Assembly: GCF_000002235.5 (NCBI RefSeq) | Contig: NW_022145562.1 | Span: forward strand, 383,501 to 447,500 | From: Strongylocentrotus purpuratus | Taxonomy: Eukaryota; Echinodermata; Echinoidea; Camarodonta; Strongylocentrotidae | Reading direction: 5' to 3' | Length of the DNA stretch: 64,000 bases | Part shown: piece after piece, positions 11,759-25,100 of the stretch | Layout of the letters: every line of letters begins with the position of its first letter | How positions within the stretch are numbered: the first letter of the stretch is position 1 | The notes under the pieces: model-generated | What the model was told of the DNA's origin: nothing | The model's input: only the letters and a program-made list of their open reading frames with translations | The model's database searches: none | Position numbers and translations under genes: made by a program

Positions 11759-12343
11759 CCTGAATAATGCGAGCGGTTTCTATTTGGCTTGTAGTTTAGA
11801 GGCCCTGACGTGGCTCCGTTTTCCCAAAGTATATGAGTGTGGAGATGAGAGGTGTTTTGGATAGCTGGACGTGAATTCTCTATGAGAGGATTATATCACA
11901 TCAGTCTATGGAGACTCAACTAATTACACGTTATGAAACGTTGGATTGTTTAACTGTATACTTTATTAATACAAACATAAGTCCACTTATCCAACACGTT
12001 ATCATAGTTAACACCGACACCAATTACCTGTATTAATCTCAACAAGTAGTAAAGGCAGGTATTGCCTTGTGTAGGAACTCTATTTCTCACTTCCAGTCCT
12101 TTTTCTTACTTTAGCTCAGCTGGAGCAAAGCGGAGAGTTCGCTATCTGACCAAGACGAGAGCCAGCGTCGAAATAACCAAATCCCTGCTCATTACTGCTT
12201 TTGTTTATAGCTTTTGAGACGCTCTGAGAGCTGCGTTACGCATGGTGCGTCCGTAATCGCGCTCTGAGCTCTTATGCCCCAAAAGCTTACTGCCATCTAC
12301 GTTTTATGCAAGATAACTACCTGTAACGGGCTGGTCCGTTACA
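11665..12343 (-). repeat. 5' LTR of the deleted Ty3-type element
   Basis: 679 bp, near-identical to 8367-9045. Ends at the GTAC target duplication. Confidence 0.9.
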
Positions 12344-12899
12344 GTACTTTGACACGTGCTCCTTTTCTTATCTAATAAGTGTCTTAACCCTTTCGATAAG
12401 TTTCCCCTTTTCCTCTCATCATTAAACGTGCCCCTACTTTCAAGCGACTAAAAGCAATTTCCCCAAAGCCCACTCGCTACGCTCGCTCGTAGTTATATAT
12501 GTCATAATTATGTAACTTATCCAAGATCTTTTCAGTCTTCCGTTATGAGAATGTGCTAATTACCCCATCAGGATTGGGTTTTGTCCTTGCAAATGAATTT
12601 TTAGACCATCACACCCAACTGCAAAGTATGATACTTAAGCAATATCTTATATGATGTATAAAAAGAAACAAATATTGATATCATCCCCGCTAATGTAATC
12701 ACAATATATGGGGTATAAACCAATGTCTAAAAATTTGTATATATTCCCTTTGAGATTTCCCTTTGAAGTTGCCCTTTCTTCCAGAAAGTGCCCTTTTTTG
12801 TTGGTGCCCCCCCTCCACTTTGGAAGTCGCTCCGCCGCCTCTGCTTCTTATGTTTTTGTATTCTTCTTTTTCCATATCGTCTCCTACTCTCCCCACTAA

Positions 12900-12991
12900 A
12901 GTTCGTCTCACTATTCCCTATTCCTCCATCCCCTCATCCTTCTCCTCTTCCTATTTCTTCTTCTCCTTCTTCTTCTTCTTCTTCTTCTACT

Positions 12992-13023
<32 letters not shown>

Positions 13024-13175
13024 TTCTTCTTCTTCTTCTTCTTCTTCTTCTTCTTCTTCTTCGTCTTCCTCTTCTTCTTCTAATTATCCGGGGGGATAAT
13101 TTTCTGGGCGGTAATTGTCCCGCTGGTAATTGGCCGGGGGTGATTGTCCAGGGGGTAATTGTCCTAGAACCCATA
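12900..13175. repeat. (TTC)n microsatellite followed by a GGTAATTGTCC minisatellite
   Basis: About 12955-13080 is nearly pure TTC/TCC. About 13082-13170 holds five or six 15-20 bp repeats around GGTAATTGTCCGGGGG. Duplicon B has a shorter TTC run at 52507-52532, so this marks the right limit of duplicon A homology. Confidence 0.85.
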
Positions 13176-13231
13176 GTTGTACACAGTAATTGTCAGTTAA
13201 TATATTCTCTCTTTCTCCCTCCCCCTATCTT

Positions 13232-13287
<56 letters not shown>

Positions 13288-16200
13288 GTGCATAAAGAAA
13301 ACATGAATATAATATTGGGCTTTGATTGTTAAAGACAAACTGAATATTTTATGGAAACGAATGCAGTTATGTTAAAAAGTGAAATAATTCTTTATAGATG
13401 GACGATGAATCAATTCGTTGACGTTGATTGATTCGTTGGATTTTACATGAATGTAGTGACTTGTCGGTTACGTGCGGCAGAAATCTAGCTGTTGTACATA
13501 CACAGACAAGAAAGTTTTTACAAAGAGAGATGCCAGAGTGATGACATTGACGATGATTCAAAGTTTGAATACAAAATAATCAAACAATGTGGTTTGAGGT
13601 CATATTTTTTACAATTTTAGAAAGTGTTATCCACCAGCATGTTGTTGAACACTATGTTCAATTTAAAGTGCGTCTGTGGATATGTGTAAGGTTGTTTTTA
13701 ATGGGGGGGGGGGGTGGCTGTGAGTAGGGGAGTGTGTGAGACAAGCTAGAACAGAGAGGGGAACCATATATCTCTCGCCTCATTTGATTCCTTTCTTTTA
13801 ATTGTCATTTCAGTTACGATTTAGGTTCTTTTCATTTGTTAACGACTACATGATTGCATGATTTATCTTTTTTCTCACAAGTATTCTGTGTCAATTCTAT
13901 AGGAAATGTAATAAGAAATCAGTGTTCATTATACATATACCAAATATATGTTACCTATTACTTCCATACACTGTATCGATGAGGTTATAAGTATAATTGT
14001 ATTTAGTTGTATGTAATATAATTTTGCACTATTTTGTATTTTAATTAATGTATTCGATGTCGTTTGTTGAAAGAAAAAAAATCAAAAAAAAAATTCATAT
14101 CTAGAATAACGTCAACAAAATGAATCTTCTACCCAATACAAAAACACACAGTTACTTTTGCTTTTAGGCAAAGGTGTGAATTGATAAAATGATTTCTGCT
14201 GTATTTATTTATAGTTTACATTTTTAGTTTTTCATTTCTTTATGAAGGATATAAATCGAGGCACCTGTAAAATATGAATCTTAAGTGACTGGTCCCTCGG
14301 AAACTAGTGCTAAGCCATCCACAGAGTTCATGATTTAACATAAGCCTCTTAGTGCTAGATTTTTTTATTTTTTTTAAAATTTAAATTTCCATATTTGATC
14401 AATATGCTGTATGGGCATATGGTATATGGTTGGAACGATGTATACGGTTAACAGCGTTGGTGTATTAAGTGGATTTACCATATTCAGAATCTGAATATTG
14501 GCAGCGACTTGAATCATATTGAGAAGGATGTAATTCGTGGTTGTACACGAGAATTGTTAGTTTATATATTCCCCCTCTCTCTCTCTTTCTCTCTTATTCA
14601 TAAAGAAAATATTAATATATTATTGGGCTTTGATTAAGACGAATTGAAGATTTCATCAGTATTAAACAGGGCGAAATAAAAGGGAGGTAAATAATCGAAA
14701 TGAACATTTAAGATACCAATTAAATGTCCATTCGTGATGGATACGAAGCAGGTATGTTCAAAGGTGAAATATTTAATTATATAGCGATGATAAATCAATT
14801 CTTTGACATTGATCTATTCGTTCAATTTTACATTTTACGAACGACAGGCTTCGATATCTACTCAATTTTGTCAAACAATACGAGATCTAGCTGTTGTACA
14901 TACACAGACAAGAAGGCTTTAAAAAAAAGAGAGATGCCAGAATGATGACATTGACGATGATTCAAAGTTTGAATAAAACATGATCAAACAATGTGGTTTG
15001 AGGTCATATTTATTACAATTTTAGAAAGTTTTATCCACCAGCATGTTGTTGAACACTATTTTTAAGTTAAAGTGTGTCTGTGGATATAAGTTAGTTTTTA
15101 TTGTGGGTGTTGGGAGTAGGGGAGTGTGTGAGACAAGCTATAACAGGGAGGGAAACCATTTACTTTCGCCTTATTTTATTCTTTTTCTTAAATTGGCATT
15201 ACAGTAACGATTTAGTTTCTTTTCATTTTTTAATGACTACATTATTGTATGATTTATCTTTTTTCTCACATGTATTGTGTGTCAGAGTTGATTCTGTAGG
15301 AAATGTAATAAGAAATCAGTGTTCATACACATATACCAAATATATGTTAGCTATTACTTTCATACATTGTTTTACTGAGGTTATAAGCATGATTGTATTT
15401 AGTTTTATGTAATAACATTTTGCACTATTTTGTATTTTAATTATGCAATTAATTTATTCGATTTTGTTTGTTAAAGAAAAAGTATACAAAAAAACGATAT
15501 AAATCGAATGTACCATGCACTCTGTTCGAGGCACCTGCAAAATTATGGATCGTCGGTGACTGGTCATCAGAAACTAGTGCTAAGCTATACACAGAGTTTA
15601 TGATTCATCTTTAATTAAAATTCGAATTTCATTTTGAAAATGTCCATATTTGATCAATATGCTGTATGGCCATATTGTTATATGATAGGAACGATGTATG
15701 CGGTTAACAGCGTTGGTGTATTAAGTGGATTTACCATATTCAGAATCTGAATATTGGCAGCGAATTGAATCATATTGAGAAGGATGCAATTCATGGTTGT
15801 ACACGAGAATTGTTAGTTAATATATTCTCTCTCCCTCTCTCTCTTGCATAAAGAAAATATGAATATAACATTGGGCTTTGATTAAGACAAATCGAACATT
15901 TCATCAGTATTAAACAGGGAGAAATAAAAGGGAGGTAATTATTCAAAACGAACATTTAAGATGCCAGTTAATAACTAGAAAGTTTTATCCACCAGCATGT
16001 TGTTGAACACTATGTTCAAATTAAAGTGTGTCTGTGGATATGTATCAGATTGTTTTTAATGCGGCGGGGGGAGGCTGGGAGTAGGGGAGTGTGTGAGACA
16101 CGTTAGAAGAGTGAGGGGAACCATATATCTATCGTCTCATTTTATTTCTTTCTTTTAATTGTCCTTTCAGTAACGATTTAGTTTCTTCTCCTTTTTGTAA

Positions 16201-19200
16201 CGACTACATGATTATATGATTTTTTTTTTCTCACAAGTATTCTGTGTCAATTCTATAGGAAATTTAATAAGAAATCTGTGTTCATTCATATACATAAATA
16301 TATAAAATATATGTTAGCTATTACTTTTATACATTGTATTGGCGAGGTTATAAGTAGAATTGTATTTAGTTTTATGAAATACATATTTGCACTATTTTGT
16401 ATCTTAATTGTCTTATTATTGTCTTATTATTATCTTAATATTTGTGGGGGAGGGGATTTGTGTGTATTTTTTACAAACAAGGTGTGAATTGATAAACGAT
16501 TTCTGATGTATTTCTTTATATTTTACAGTTTAATTTTTCATTTCTTCATGAAGGATAAAAATCAAATGTACCATGCACTCTGTTCGAGGCACCTGTAAAA
16601 TTACAGTATTCTGTATCAATTGTATAGGAAATTTAATAAGATATCAGAGTTCATATGTTCATATACATAAATATATCTAATATATGTTAGCTATTACTTT
16701 TATACATTGTATTGGCGAGGTTATAAGTAGAATTGTATTTAGTTTTATGAAATAAATATTTGCACTATTTTGTATCTTAATTGTGCAATTAATGTATTCG
16801 ATTTTGTTTGTTGAAAGAAAAAGTATACAAATAAACATTTCATATCTAGAATAACGTCAACAAAATGAATCTCCTCCCCAATAAAAAACACAGTTACTTT
16901 GGAATTAGCAACTCTCTTTGCAAGCACAGTGTGTGTGGGGGGATGGGGGGGGGGGGAGGGGATTTGTGTGTATTTTTGACAAACAAGGTGTAAATTGATA
17001 AACGATTTCTGATGTGTTTCTTTATAGTTTACATTCTTAGTTTTTCATTTCTTTATGAAGGATATATGTTCGAGACACCTGTAAAATTATGGATCATCAG
17101 TGACTGGTCCCTAAGAAACTAGTGCTAAGCCATCCACAGAGTTCATGATTTAAACATAAGCCTCTTAGTGCATGGATTTAAAAAAAGAAAAAAAAATCAA
17201 AAAAAAAAAAAAAAAAAAAATCAAATTTCCATATTTGATCAATATGCTGTATGGGCATATGGTATATGGTTGGAACGATGTATGCGGTTAAGAGAGTTGG
17301 TGTATTAGGTGGATTTACCATATTCAGAATCTGAATATTGGTAGCGAATTGAATCATATTGAGAATGATGCAATTCATGGTTGTACACGAGATTGTTAGT
17401 TTATATATTCCCCCTCTCTCTCTCTCTCTCTCTCTTGCAATAAGAAAATATGAATATAACATTGGGCTTTGATTAAGACAAATTGAACATTTCATCAGTA
17501 TTAAACAGGGAGATATAAAAGGGAGGTAATTATTCAAAACGAACATTTAAGATGCCAGTTAATAACTAGAAAGTTTTAGCCACCAGCAGGTTGTTGAACA
17601 CTTTGTTCAATTTAAAGTGTGTCTGTGGACATGTATCAGATTGTTTTTAATGTGGCGGGGGGGGGGGGGAGGCTGGGAGTAGGGGAGTGTGTGTAACAAG
17701 TAAGAAAAGAGAGTGGAACCATATATCTATCGTCTCATTGAATTTCTTTCTTTTAATTGTCCTTTCAGTAACGATTTAGTTTCTTCTCCTTTTTGTAACG
17801 ACTACATGATTATATGATTTTTTTTTTCTCACAAGTATTCTGTGTCAATTCTATAGGAAATTTAATAAGAAATCTGTGTTCATTCATATACATAAATATA
17901 TAAAATATATGTTAGCTATTACTTTTATACATTGTATTGGCGAGGTTATAAGTAGAATTGTATTTAGTTTTATGAAATACATATTTGCACTATTTTGTAT
18001 CTTAATTGTCTTATTATTGTCTTATTATTATCTTAATATTTGTGGGGGAGGGGATTTGTGTGTATTTTTTACAAACAAGGTGTGAATTGATAAACGATTT
18101 CTGATGTATTTCTTTATATTTTACAGTTTTAGTTTTTCATTTCCTCATGAAGGATAAAAATCAAATGTACCATGCACTCTGTTCGAGGCACCTGTAAAAT
18201 TATGGATCGTCGGTGAATGGTCCCTCAGAAACTGGTGCTAAGCCATCCACAGAGTTTATGATTTACATAAGCCTCTTAGTGCATGATTATTTTTTTTAAA
18301 TTCAAATTTCCATATTTGATCAATATGCTGTATGGGCATATGGTATATGGTTGGAACGATGTATGCGGTTAAAAGCGTTTATGTATTAAGTGGATTTACC
18401 ATATTCAGAATCTGAATATTGGCAACGAATTGAATCATATTGAGAAGGATGCAATTCATGGTTGTACACGAGAATTGTTAGTTTATATATTCCCTCTCTC
18501 TCTCTCTTTCTGTCTGTCTCTCTCTCTCTTGCATAAAGAAAATATGAATATAATATTGGGCTTTGATTAAGAAAAATTGAAGATTTCATCAGTATTAAAC
18601 GGGGCGAAATAAATAGGGAGGTAATTAATCGAAACGAACATTTAAAATACCAATTAAATGTTCATTCGTGATGGATACGAAGCAGGTATGTTCACAGGTG
18701 AAATATTTAATTATATAGCGATGAAAAATCAATTCTTTCACATTGATCCATTCGTTCAATCATACAAAAACACAGTTACTCTTCTTTTTAGGCAAAGGTG
18801 TGAATTGATAAACGATTTTTGATGTATTTCTTTATAGTTTACATTTTTAGTTTTTCATTTCTTCATGAAGGATATAAATCAAATGTATCATGCACTCTGT
18901 TCGAGGCACCTGTAAGTTTATGGATCGTCGGTGACTGGTCCCTCAGAAACAAGCGCTAAGCCATTTACAGAGTTTATGATTTCACTAAAAGCCTCTTAGT
19001 ACATGGATTTTTTTTTTTTTTTAATTCGAATTTCATTTGGAAAATTTCCATATTTGATCAATATGCTGTATGGGCATATGGTATATGGTTGGAACGATGT
19101 ATACGGTTAACAGTGTTGGTGTATTAAGTGGATTTACCATATTCAGAATCTGAATATTGGCAGCGACTTGAATCATATTGAGAAGGATGTAAATCGTGGT

Positions 19201-19553
19201 TGTACACGAGAATTGTTAGTTTATATATTCCCCCTCTCTCTCTCTTTCTCTCTTATTCATAAAGAAAATATTAATATATTATTGGGCTTTGATACGAATT
19301 GAAGATTTCATCAGTATTAAACAGGGCGAAATAAAAGGGAGGTAAATAATCGAAATGAACATTTAAGATACCAATTAAATGTCCATTCGTGATGGATACG
19401 AAGCAGGTATGTTCAAAGGTGAAATATTTAATTATATAGCGATGATAAATCAATTCTTTGACATTGATCTATTCGTTCAATTTTACATTTTACGAACGAC
19501 AGGCTTCGATATCTACTCAATTTTGTCAAACAATACGAGATCTAGCTGTTGTA

Positions 19554-21384
19554 TGTAGCACCGACATTTTTGGGGTGGGGTGAGGATCATATAATAATCA
19601 CACAGTTACTCATAATAGCAGCGGAAGTCTTATACAAAATTGCATATCGGGGAACTTTTCTTTAATTAGTACCCATGCAAATAATCCCCCCTTTTATGCC
19701 GGTTACCACAGGATTCACACAAACATTACGCACACCAAGTACATCACATAAACAAACAATCAATCATACCACAAACACCGAGAACATATCACCGAACATA
19801 CAGTTACACAATCAAAGCAATCACTCTCATTCGATCACTACACACAAGAGTCTGAAAATCTAAACTACTACTCATTATTTATGTGAGTATATATTGGGAT
19901 GTCTTTTCCCTTTATTATTTACAACTTATCTTCATGCACTTCTATAAAGTCATAGAAGTTTAACAAAAACAATAACATTTAACTGAACTATAACTATCTA
20001 TACTAATCCTACAAGGTCATACATAACTTATCACTACTACATTTACATCCTAAAGTATATCAATTGGACATGAGGGTTCTGAAATGGTCAGTGCTGAGGC
20101 GACGACCTTCATTGTGACGTTGTCTAAAGAGAAGAAATATTAAATATTGTCAGCGACAATTAATATGGTGTTGTCCCAATGGAGGTTGGAGACAAAAGAG
20201 CACGAATAATATCTTTACTATTATTCTCTAAATTAATTACTATCATTATTATTATCCTCATGCCAATACATCAAAACTGAAATGGTTAGTAAATAATATT
20301 TACAGAAAAACATGTAACATATATGATGACGATAGTACTCTCTGTTTAAGGAGGCTTTTATGAACTAGAAAGCTCTCGTTGTGATATTGCGCCAAGTAAA
20401 TTCCCATCGCAATTTGGTATAGAATTATGCTTCACGCGCGCAGCCAGAATAACAGAGAGTATCATTGTCATTGTATATTTTCATCGGTTAGTAATAATCA
20501 GGAATAACTGTAATAAGTTTACAAGTTCAAAGAATGATTCAATAGCATCACATGGTTTAACAGCATGTGATATCACTTTCTCCCATCTCTACAACAATTT
20601 CACACAAAATCCATTTAAATCTCACAACTGCATAACCATCCACTCTTGAGAAATACATAATGCCAACAGTTGGTTATAATTGAGTAAGATATTCAAAAAG
20701 TGTAATAATGTGCTTACCTAAAGAGAAGAAATATTAAATATTGTCAGCGACAATTAATATGGTGTTGTCCCAATGGAGGTTGGAGACAAAAGAGGCTGAT
20801 GATGAGGAGAAGATGGCTGACTTTGAGATGGGTTATGCCATCTCCCAACTTAGAGGTAAAAAGCTTCAAGTACTTTCATTAATACATGTTCAGGATAAGC
20901 ATTTAACAATTACATCATACAACATTGATACAGATGACACATTGTATAATCATATAAATAACTTTCCCAAGTGGAGAAAGATAAACAATCAATAAACAAT
21001 CATAATTAATACAATATGTATTTATGAACATTAATTCATAGGCCATAACACCCCTAGGCTAAAAGAATGGAGTGACCCAACCATGGTCAATCTTGACCAC
21101 ACATGACTCATGACTCATGTTTCAGGGGGACGGCGATGTTCTCCCCTGGTTCCAGGAACAGTTGGTATACCACATACAAGGCACACGTGTGTGCTCGTAT
21201 GCATAGACTATGGGCATATATAGGTACTATGTATTTCCTCACTGCACTGGGCATGTGGAATGTTCAATAAGGTGAAAAGGGCAAAGTTATAAAATTCATG
21301 GACTCACATGTAATATTACAAACATGTGATAAAATGCGTATAACTTTATGTATAATATTAATGTTGCACCAAACAGGGGCTACA
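19554..21384 (-). repeat. 3' LTR (1831 bp) with internal 77-bp direct repeat
   Basis: Long for a Ty3-type LTR. A 77-bp segment (20124-20200) recurs exactly at 20718-20794, and the same pair is in the 5' LTR. A plus-strand 84-codon frame starts in the second repeat (20741-20995); no family recognised. Confidence 0.9.
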
Positions 21385-22127
21385 TATTCTTCCGCCCTAA
21401 AAGCAGATGTCCACATCACGACAACAGCCGACATACAATTATTCATGAAGCTCATGATACACAATATTAGTGACTCTCTTCGGATGTCACTATGTAGTCT
21501 TCAAGGGGGTCGATCTGATACAAGAAGTTTCACACAGTCTGTGCCAAGGTTCTCCTGACTCACGTATCATAATTACGACGCCAACTAGTTCATGGTCCTG
21601 CCGAATCCATGTCGGTCAGAATCTGTTCGGATACGGAGATTCATCTCGGCATCCTGTGAACTTGGGATGAATACGGTGAAGTACTGTTGACTTTCCTTGT
21701 TCCAATGTTCATCCTTTTGTGTATGTCTACGATGACTTCAGGGTGAATTGCAGCTCCGCGTAGAAGTACTTTCAGCTTCATTGTTTATACGCGACATCAA
21801 GGTTCAGTAAGTGTAGAACGATGATCACTGCATCCCCTAGCTACAATCATCTTTGGTGGCTGTACTAGGTCCTTGTCCAGCGTTGCAGACCGGGACAGGC
21901 TAATAGCTGCATCTCGCAGATCCGATGGCGGCCACAGGTAGATCCCTCCGTCCTACCACTTAGATATGAGAACCCTCATTCCTAGGACATGCCCTAACAT
22001 TAGCATTAGCGTATTAGATAAAAAGGAATCTACAATTATTAAATACAGAAAACAAACATATCTCAGAAAACCGACGTAATAGTATCCATTGTACTATCCT
22101 ATATTAACATGAACAAATATGATTACT
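21385..22127 (-). other. Non-coding region between pol and the 3' LTR
   Basis: About 740 bp after the pol stop, ending in a purine-rich tract (AGGGCGGAAGAAT on the element strand) at the LTR border. No envelope-like frame is present on the element strand. Confidence 0.7.
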
Positions 22128-25100
22128 TTACAACAAATCATTCAAAAATGCTCGCATTTGTTGAGCGAGAGCCAACTTAAAATCCACATCGTATTGTTTT
22201 CCAGGTTGATCATACGTAAGCCTACTAGGTCCTACACCTTTAGTATTCCTGGTAGATTTTCTTACTTTTACATTTTCATCGACTCCGGCATCCGCACGAT
22301 CACCATCACTAGAATCATGCACATCCACCTCAACATCCACATTCACACCATTATCAACTGCGTCGCTTTGCGCAACCGTCTGATTATTATCCTCTTCGAC
22401 AGCATTATCAGGATTATCAAAGTTATTATTTTGAGTGATATCATTCACATTCCTTACATGTTCATGCCTGTCGTCATGGTTATCGTCATGGTGATTTATG
22501 TCAATAGCCAAATCGGTCCTTTGATCTGGTAGGTTAATGTCATTTTCGTCAAGTGAGGGGTTAGGGTCTGGAGTAGGTTCAATAGGGACAGACTCATTTG
22601 GTATGATGAAGATGTCCCCATCGTTGTCTTCATCTTCTTCCTCATTAATTACTGTGTTAGCAGTATTTCTACTACGTGGGGTCGCTTGTCTTTGCCTAGT
22701 AACCGGAGGCTTGGTGGTTGGCAAGTCAGTGTCATTCGGTCTGTCATTGTCAGGTCCGTCATATGGGAGGAGGAGGTTACGATGGAGGACTCTAGGGGTA
22801 TCCGTGCTTCCTTCCTTTTGCACGCGGTAGACAGGGGATTCACCTATCTTATGTAGAATGACATATACATTGTCACCCCACCTGTTCGCTAGCTTGTGCT
22901 TTCCGCGCAAGTGTACGTTCTTTACCAGAACATGGTCACCTACCTCCAAAACAGGGGCCTTAGCTTTAAGGTCATACTGCTTTTTGTTTGCACTACTACG
23001 TTTAGCCATGTTTCTTGACGCTATATCATACGCTTCCTTAAGCTGTTCCCGGAGATTCTTGACATATATTGTCTTGTCCTTCTCCGACGACCACTGGGGG
23101 TCAATGCCAAAGGCAAGATCAATGGGCAAGCGAGCATTCCTGCCGAACATCAAGAAGTATGGAGAAAAGTGTGTTGTATCATGCTCGCAAACATTGTAAG
23201 CATGTACAAGGGGGCTGACATGTTTTCTCCATTCGGATTTACCCTTATCGGAAAGACATCCTAACATGTCTAGCAGGACACGGTTAAACCGTTCTACGGG
23301 GTTAGCTTGGGGATGGTATGGGGTAGTGCGGACTTTCTCTACTCCGGCCATGCTACATAATTCCTTAATCAACTTAGAATTAAAGTCCTGTGCTTGGTCG
23401 GTTAAGATCTTGGCTGGCCAGCCATAGTGAACAATAAAGTTCTCCCACAGGGCTTTCGCCACTGTGGAACTACGCTGGTCTTTGGTTGGGACTGCTACAG
23501 AGTACTTACTAAAATGGTCTGTCATGACTAGAACATTTTCTACCCCTCCATTGTCAGGTTCTATGCTTAGATAATCCAAACATAAAAGTTCCAATGGCTG
23601 AGTAGTCACGATGGTGCCCATTTCTTCCCGTTCCTGTTTCCTTTTCCGCTTTATGCACCTGTCACACTGGTCAATCCATTTCTTAATGGTCGACGCCATA
23701 AACGGAAAGTAGAACCGTGTTTTCGCAAGAGAGGCACACTTGTCAAAGCCCAAATGGCCACAGTCATCATGGATTCCACGCATAGCTTGGCCAATGAAGC
23801 TATGCGGGATTACTAATTGGAGCCTTACCTCACCAGACAAAGGGTCTTTAGTTTGCCGGTATAAGACACTCTTATGTAGAACAAACCTTTTCATTTCCCG
23901 GAACAACACACGCAGGTGTGTGGACGCTTGTTTCCTATCTTTAGGGGAAGGGTGGGAACCTGATTCAATGAATGTCCTTACCTTACCAATGTCTGGGTCA
24001 TCCATCTGGAGTTGGTGCCAATCAGTGTCACTAAGACCTGGGAGAGAGGTGTTACCTTGTAGACTATTTGTGTAAGGGTCTGGTATGGACGAGGGTTGCA
24101 TTGCAAGGCTTGTTGCAATTACAACTGGTGGAGACTGGGAGGGGTATTTAAGGGTATGCTTACCTTGTATCTCACCTGTCTCGTTGGCTGGCTGTACATA
24201 CCCTTGGAATAACGCTGATACCTCAGCGGTATCCATCTGCTGGACTCTAGACTTTAGGAACTCTACTTGAGTACTTACCTCTTCCTGGATCTGGTTGTCA
24301 TCTGGTACTAGGCCCGGCCTTCTGCTGAGAGAGTCGGCATCATTCAAGTTCTTTCCTGGGCAGTACCTAATTTCAAAATCAAACACAGACAAGTTTGCTA
24401 CCCACCTCTGGCCAGTAGCGTCAAGCTTGGCATTGGTCATGACATAGGTTAGGGGATTATTGTCAGTTATGACGATGAACTTCTCACCATAGAGGTAGTC
24501 AGCAAACTTTTCAGTAACTGCCCACTTGAGACATAAGAACTCACGTTTCCAAGCGCAGTAATTTCGTTCAGTCTGGCTGAGACCACGTGAAGCGTAAGTA
24601 ATTACTCGTTTAATGTCATCCTGCTCCTGGTAGAGGACAGCCCCAAGACCAAACCCAGAAGCATCGCAATGCAGTTCAAAAGGTTTCGACAGATCGGCAA
24701 AGCCTAGGACTGGTGCAGTTGTAAGCAGCTTCTTCAGTGCGAGGAAAGCATCCTCACACCTGTCGGTCCACTTTTCCCGAAAGGGCTCAAGCTGGGCTCT
24801 CCTTACCTTAGAGCGGTCAGCTGGTGTGCTGGATGATCTCCTAGGCATCGACAAACCTACCAGCAGATCATTCAGTGGTCGGCATATCTTGCTGAAGTCT
24901 TTGCAGAACCTGCGATAATAACCGCAAAATCCTAACCACTGTCTGAGCTGCTGGACGTTGTTTGGTCGATGCCATTCAAGAACATCCTCGATCTTGGATG
25001 GGCATGGTCGAATCCCTTTACCACTTATCTCATGCCCAAGATGTGAAACTGTCTGGTAAAGGAAATGGCATTTCTTCTTTTCAAGTTTGAGGCCAAAGTC

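Larger units (their letters stand above)
8367..12343 (-). mobile_element. Ty3-type LTR element, internally deleted
   Basis: Two 679-bp LTRs (8367-9045, 11665-12343), each TGTTACGG...CCGTTACA on the plus strand, with a GTAC target duplication at 8363-8366 and 12344-12347. About a dozen differences between the LTRs suggest a moderately young insertion. The interior has gag and protease-like sequence only; reverse transcriptase, RNase H and integrase are missing, so it is a broken, non-autonomous copy with at least one further coding interruption. The primer site after the 5' LTR, TGGTGTCAGAAGTGGGAT, fits a leucine tRNA 3' end. A purine-rich stretch borders the 3' LTR. Confidence 0.9.
7494..12843 (-). 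mobile_element. hAT-like non-autonomous element with minisatellite (copy 2), containing an LTR element
   Basis: Flanked by a perfect 8-bp target duplication CTTCTTAT (7486-7493 and 12844-12851). The ends are CAGAGGCAGCG and the complement of CAGAGGCGGCG. Duplicon B near 52410-52430 is an empty site. Without the nested LTR element (8367-12343) it is about 1.37 kb: GTGCCCCTTTT-type minisatellite at 7560-8362, more after 12348, then the GAGCGAGCG-like motif and leader. This is the inverse orientation of the copy at 357-1655. The 8-bp duplication and CAGRGG ends fit hAT-type mobilisation; no transposase is encoded. Confidence 0.85.

Noticed and set aside
12699-13174. Ser-, Phe- and Arg-rich open frames
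   Set aside because: Produced by the (TTC)n/(GAA)n microsatellite read in different frames.
19675-19863. 62-codon frame in both LTRs
   Set aside because: Thr/His/Ser-rich, without family; identical in both LTRs only because the LTRs are identical.
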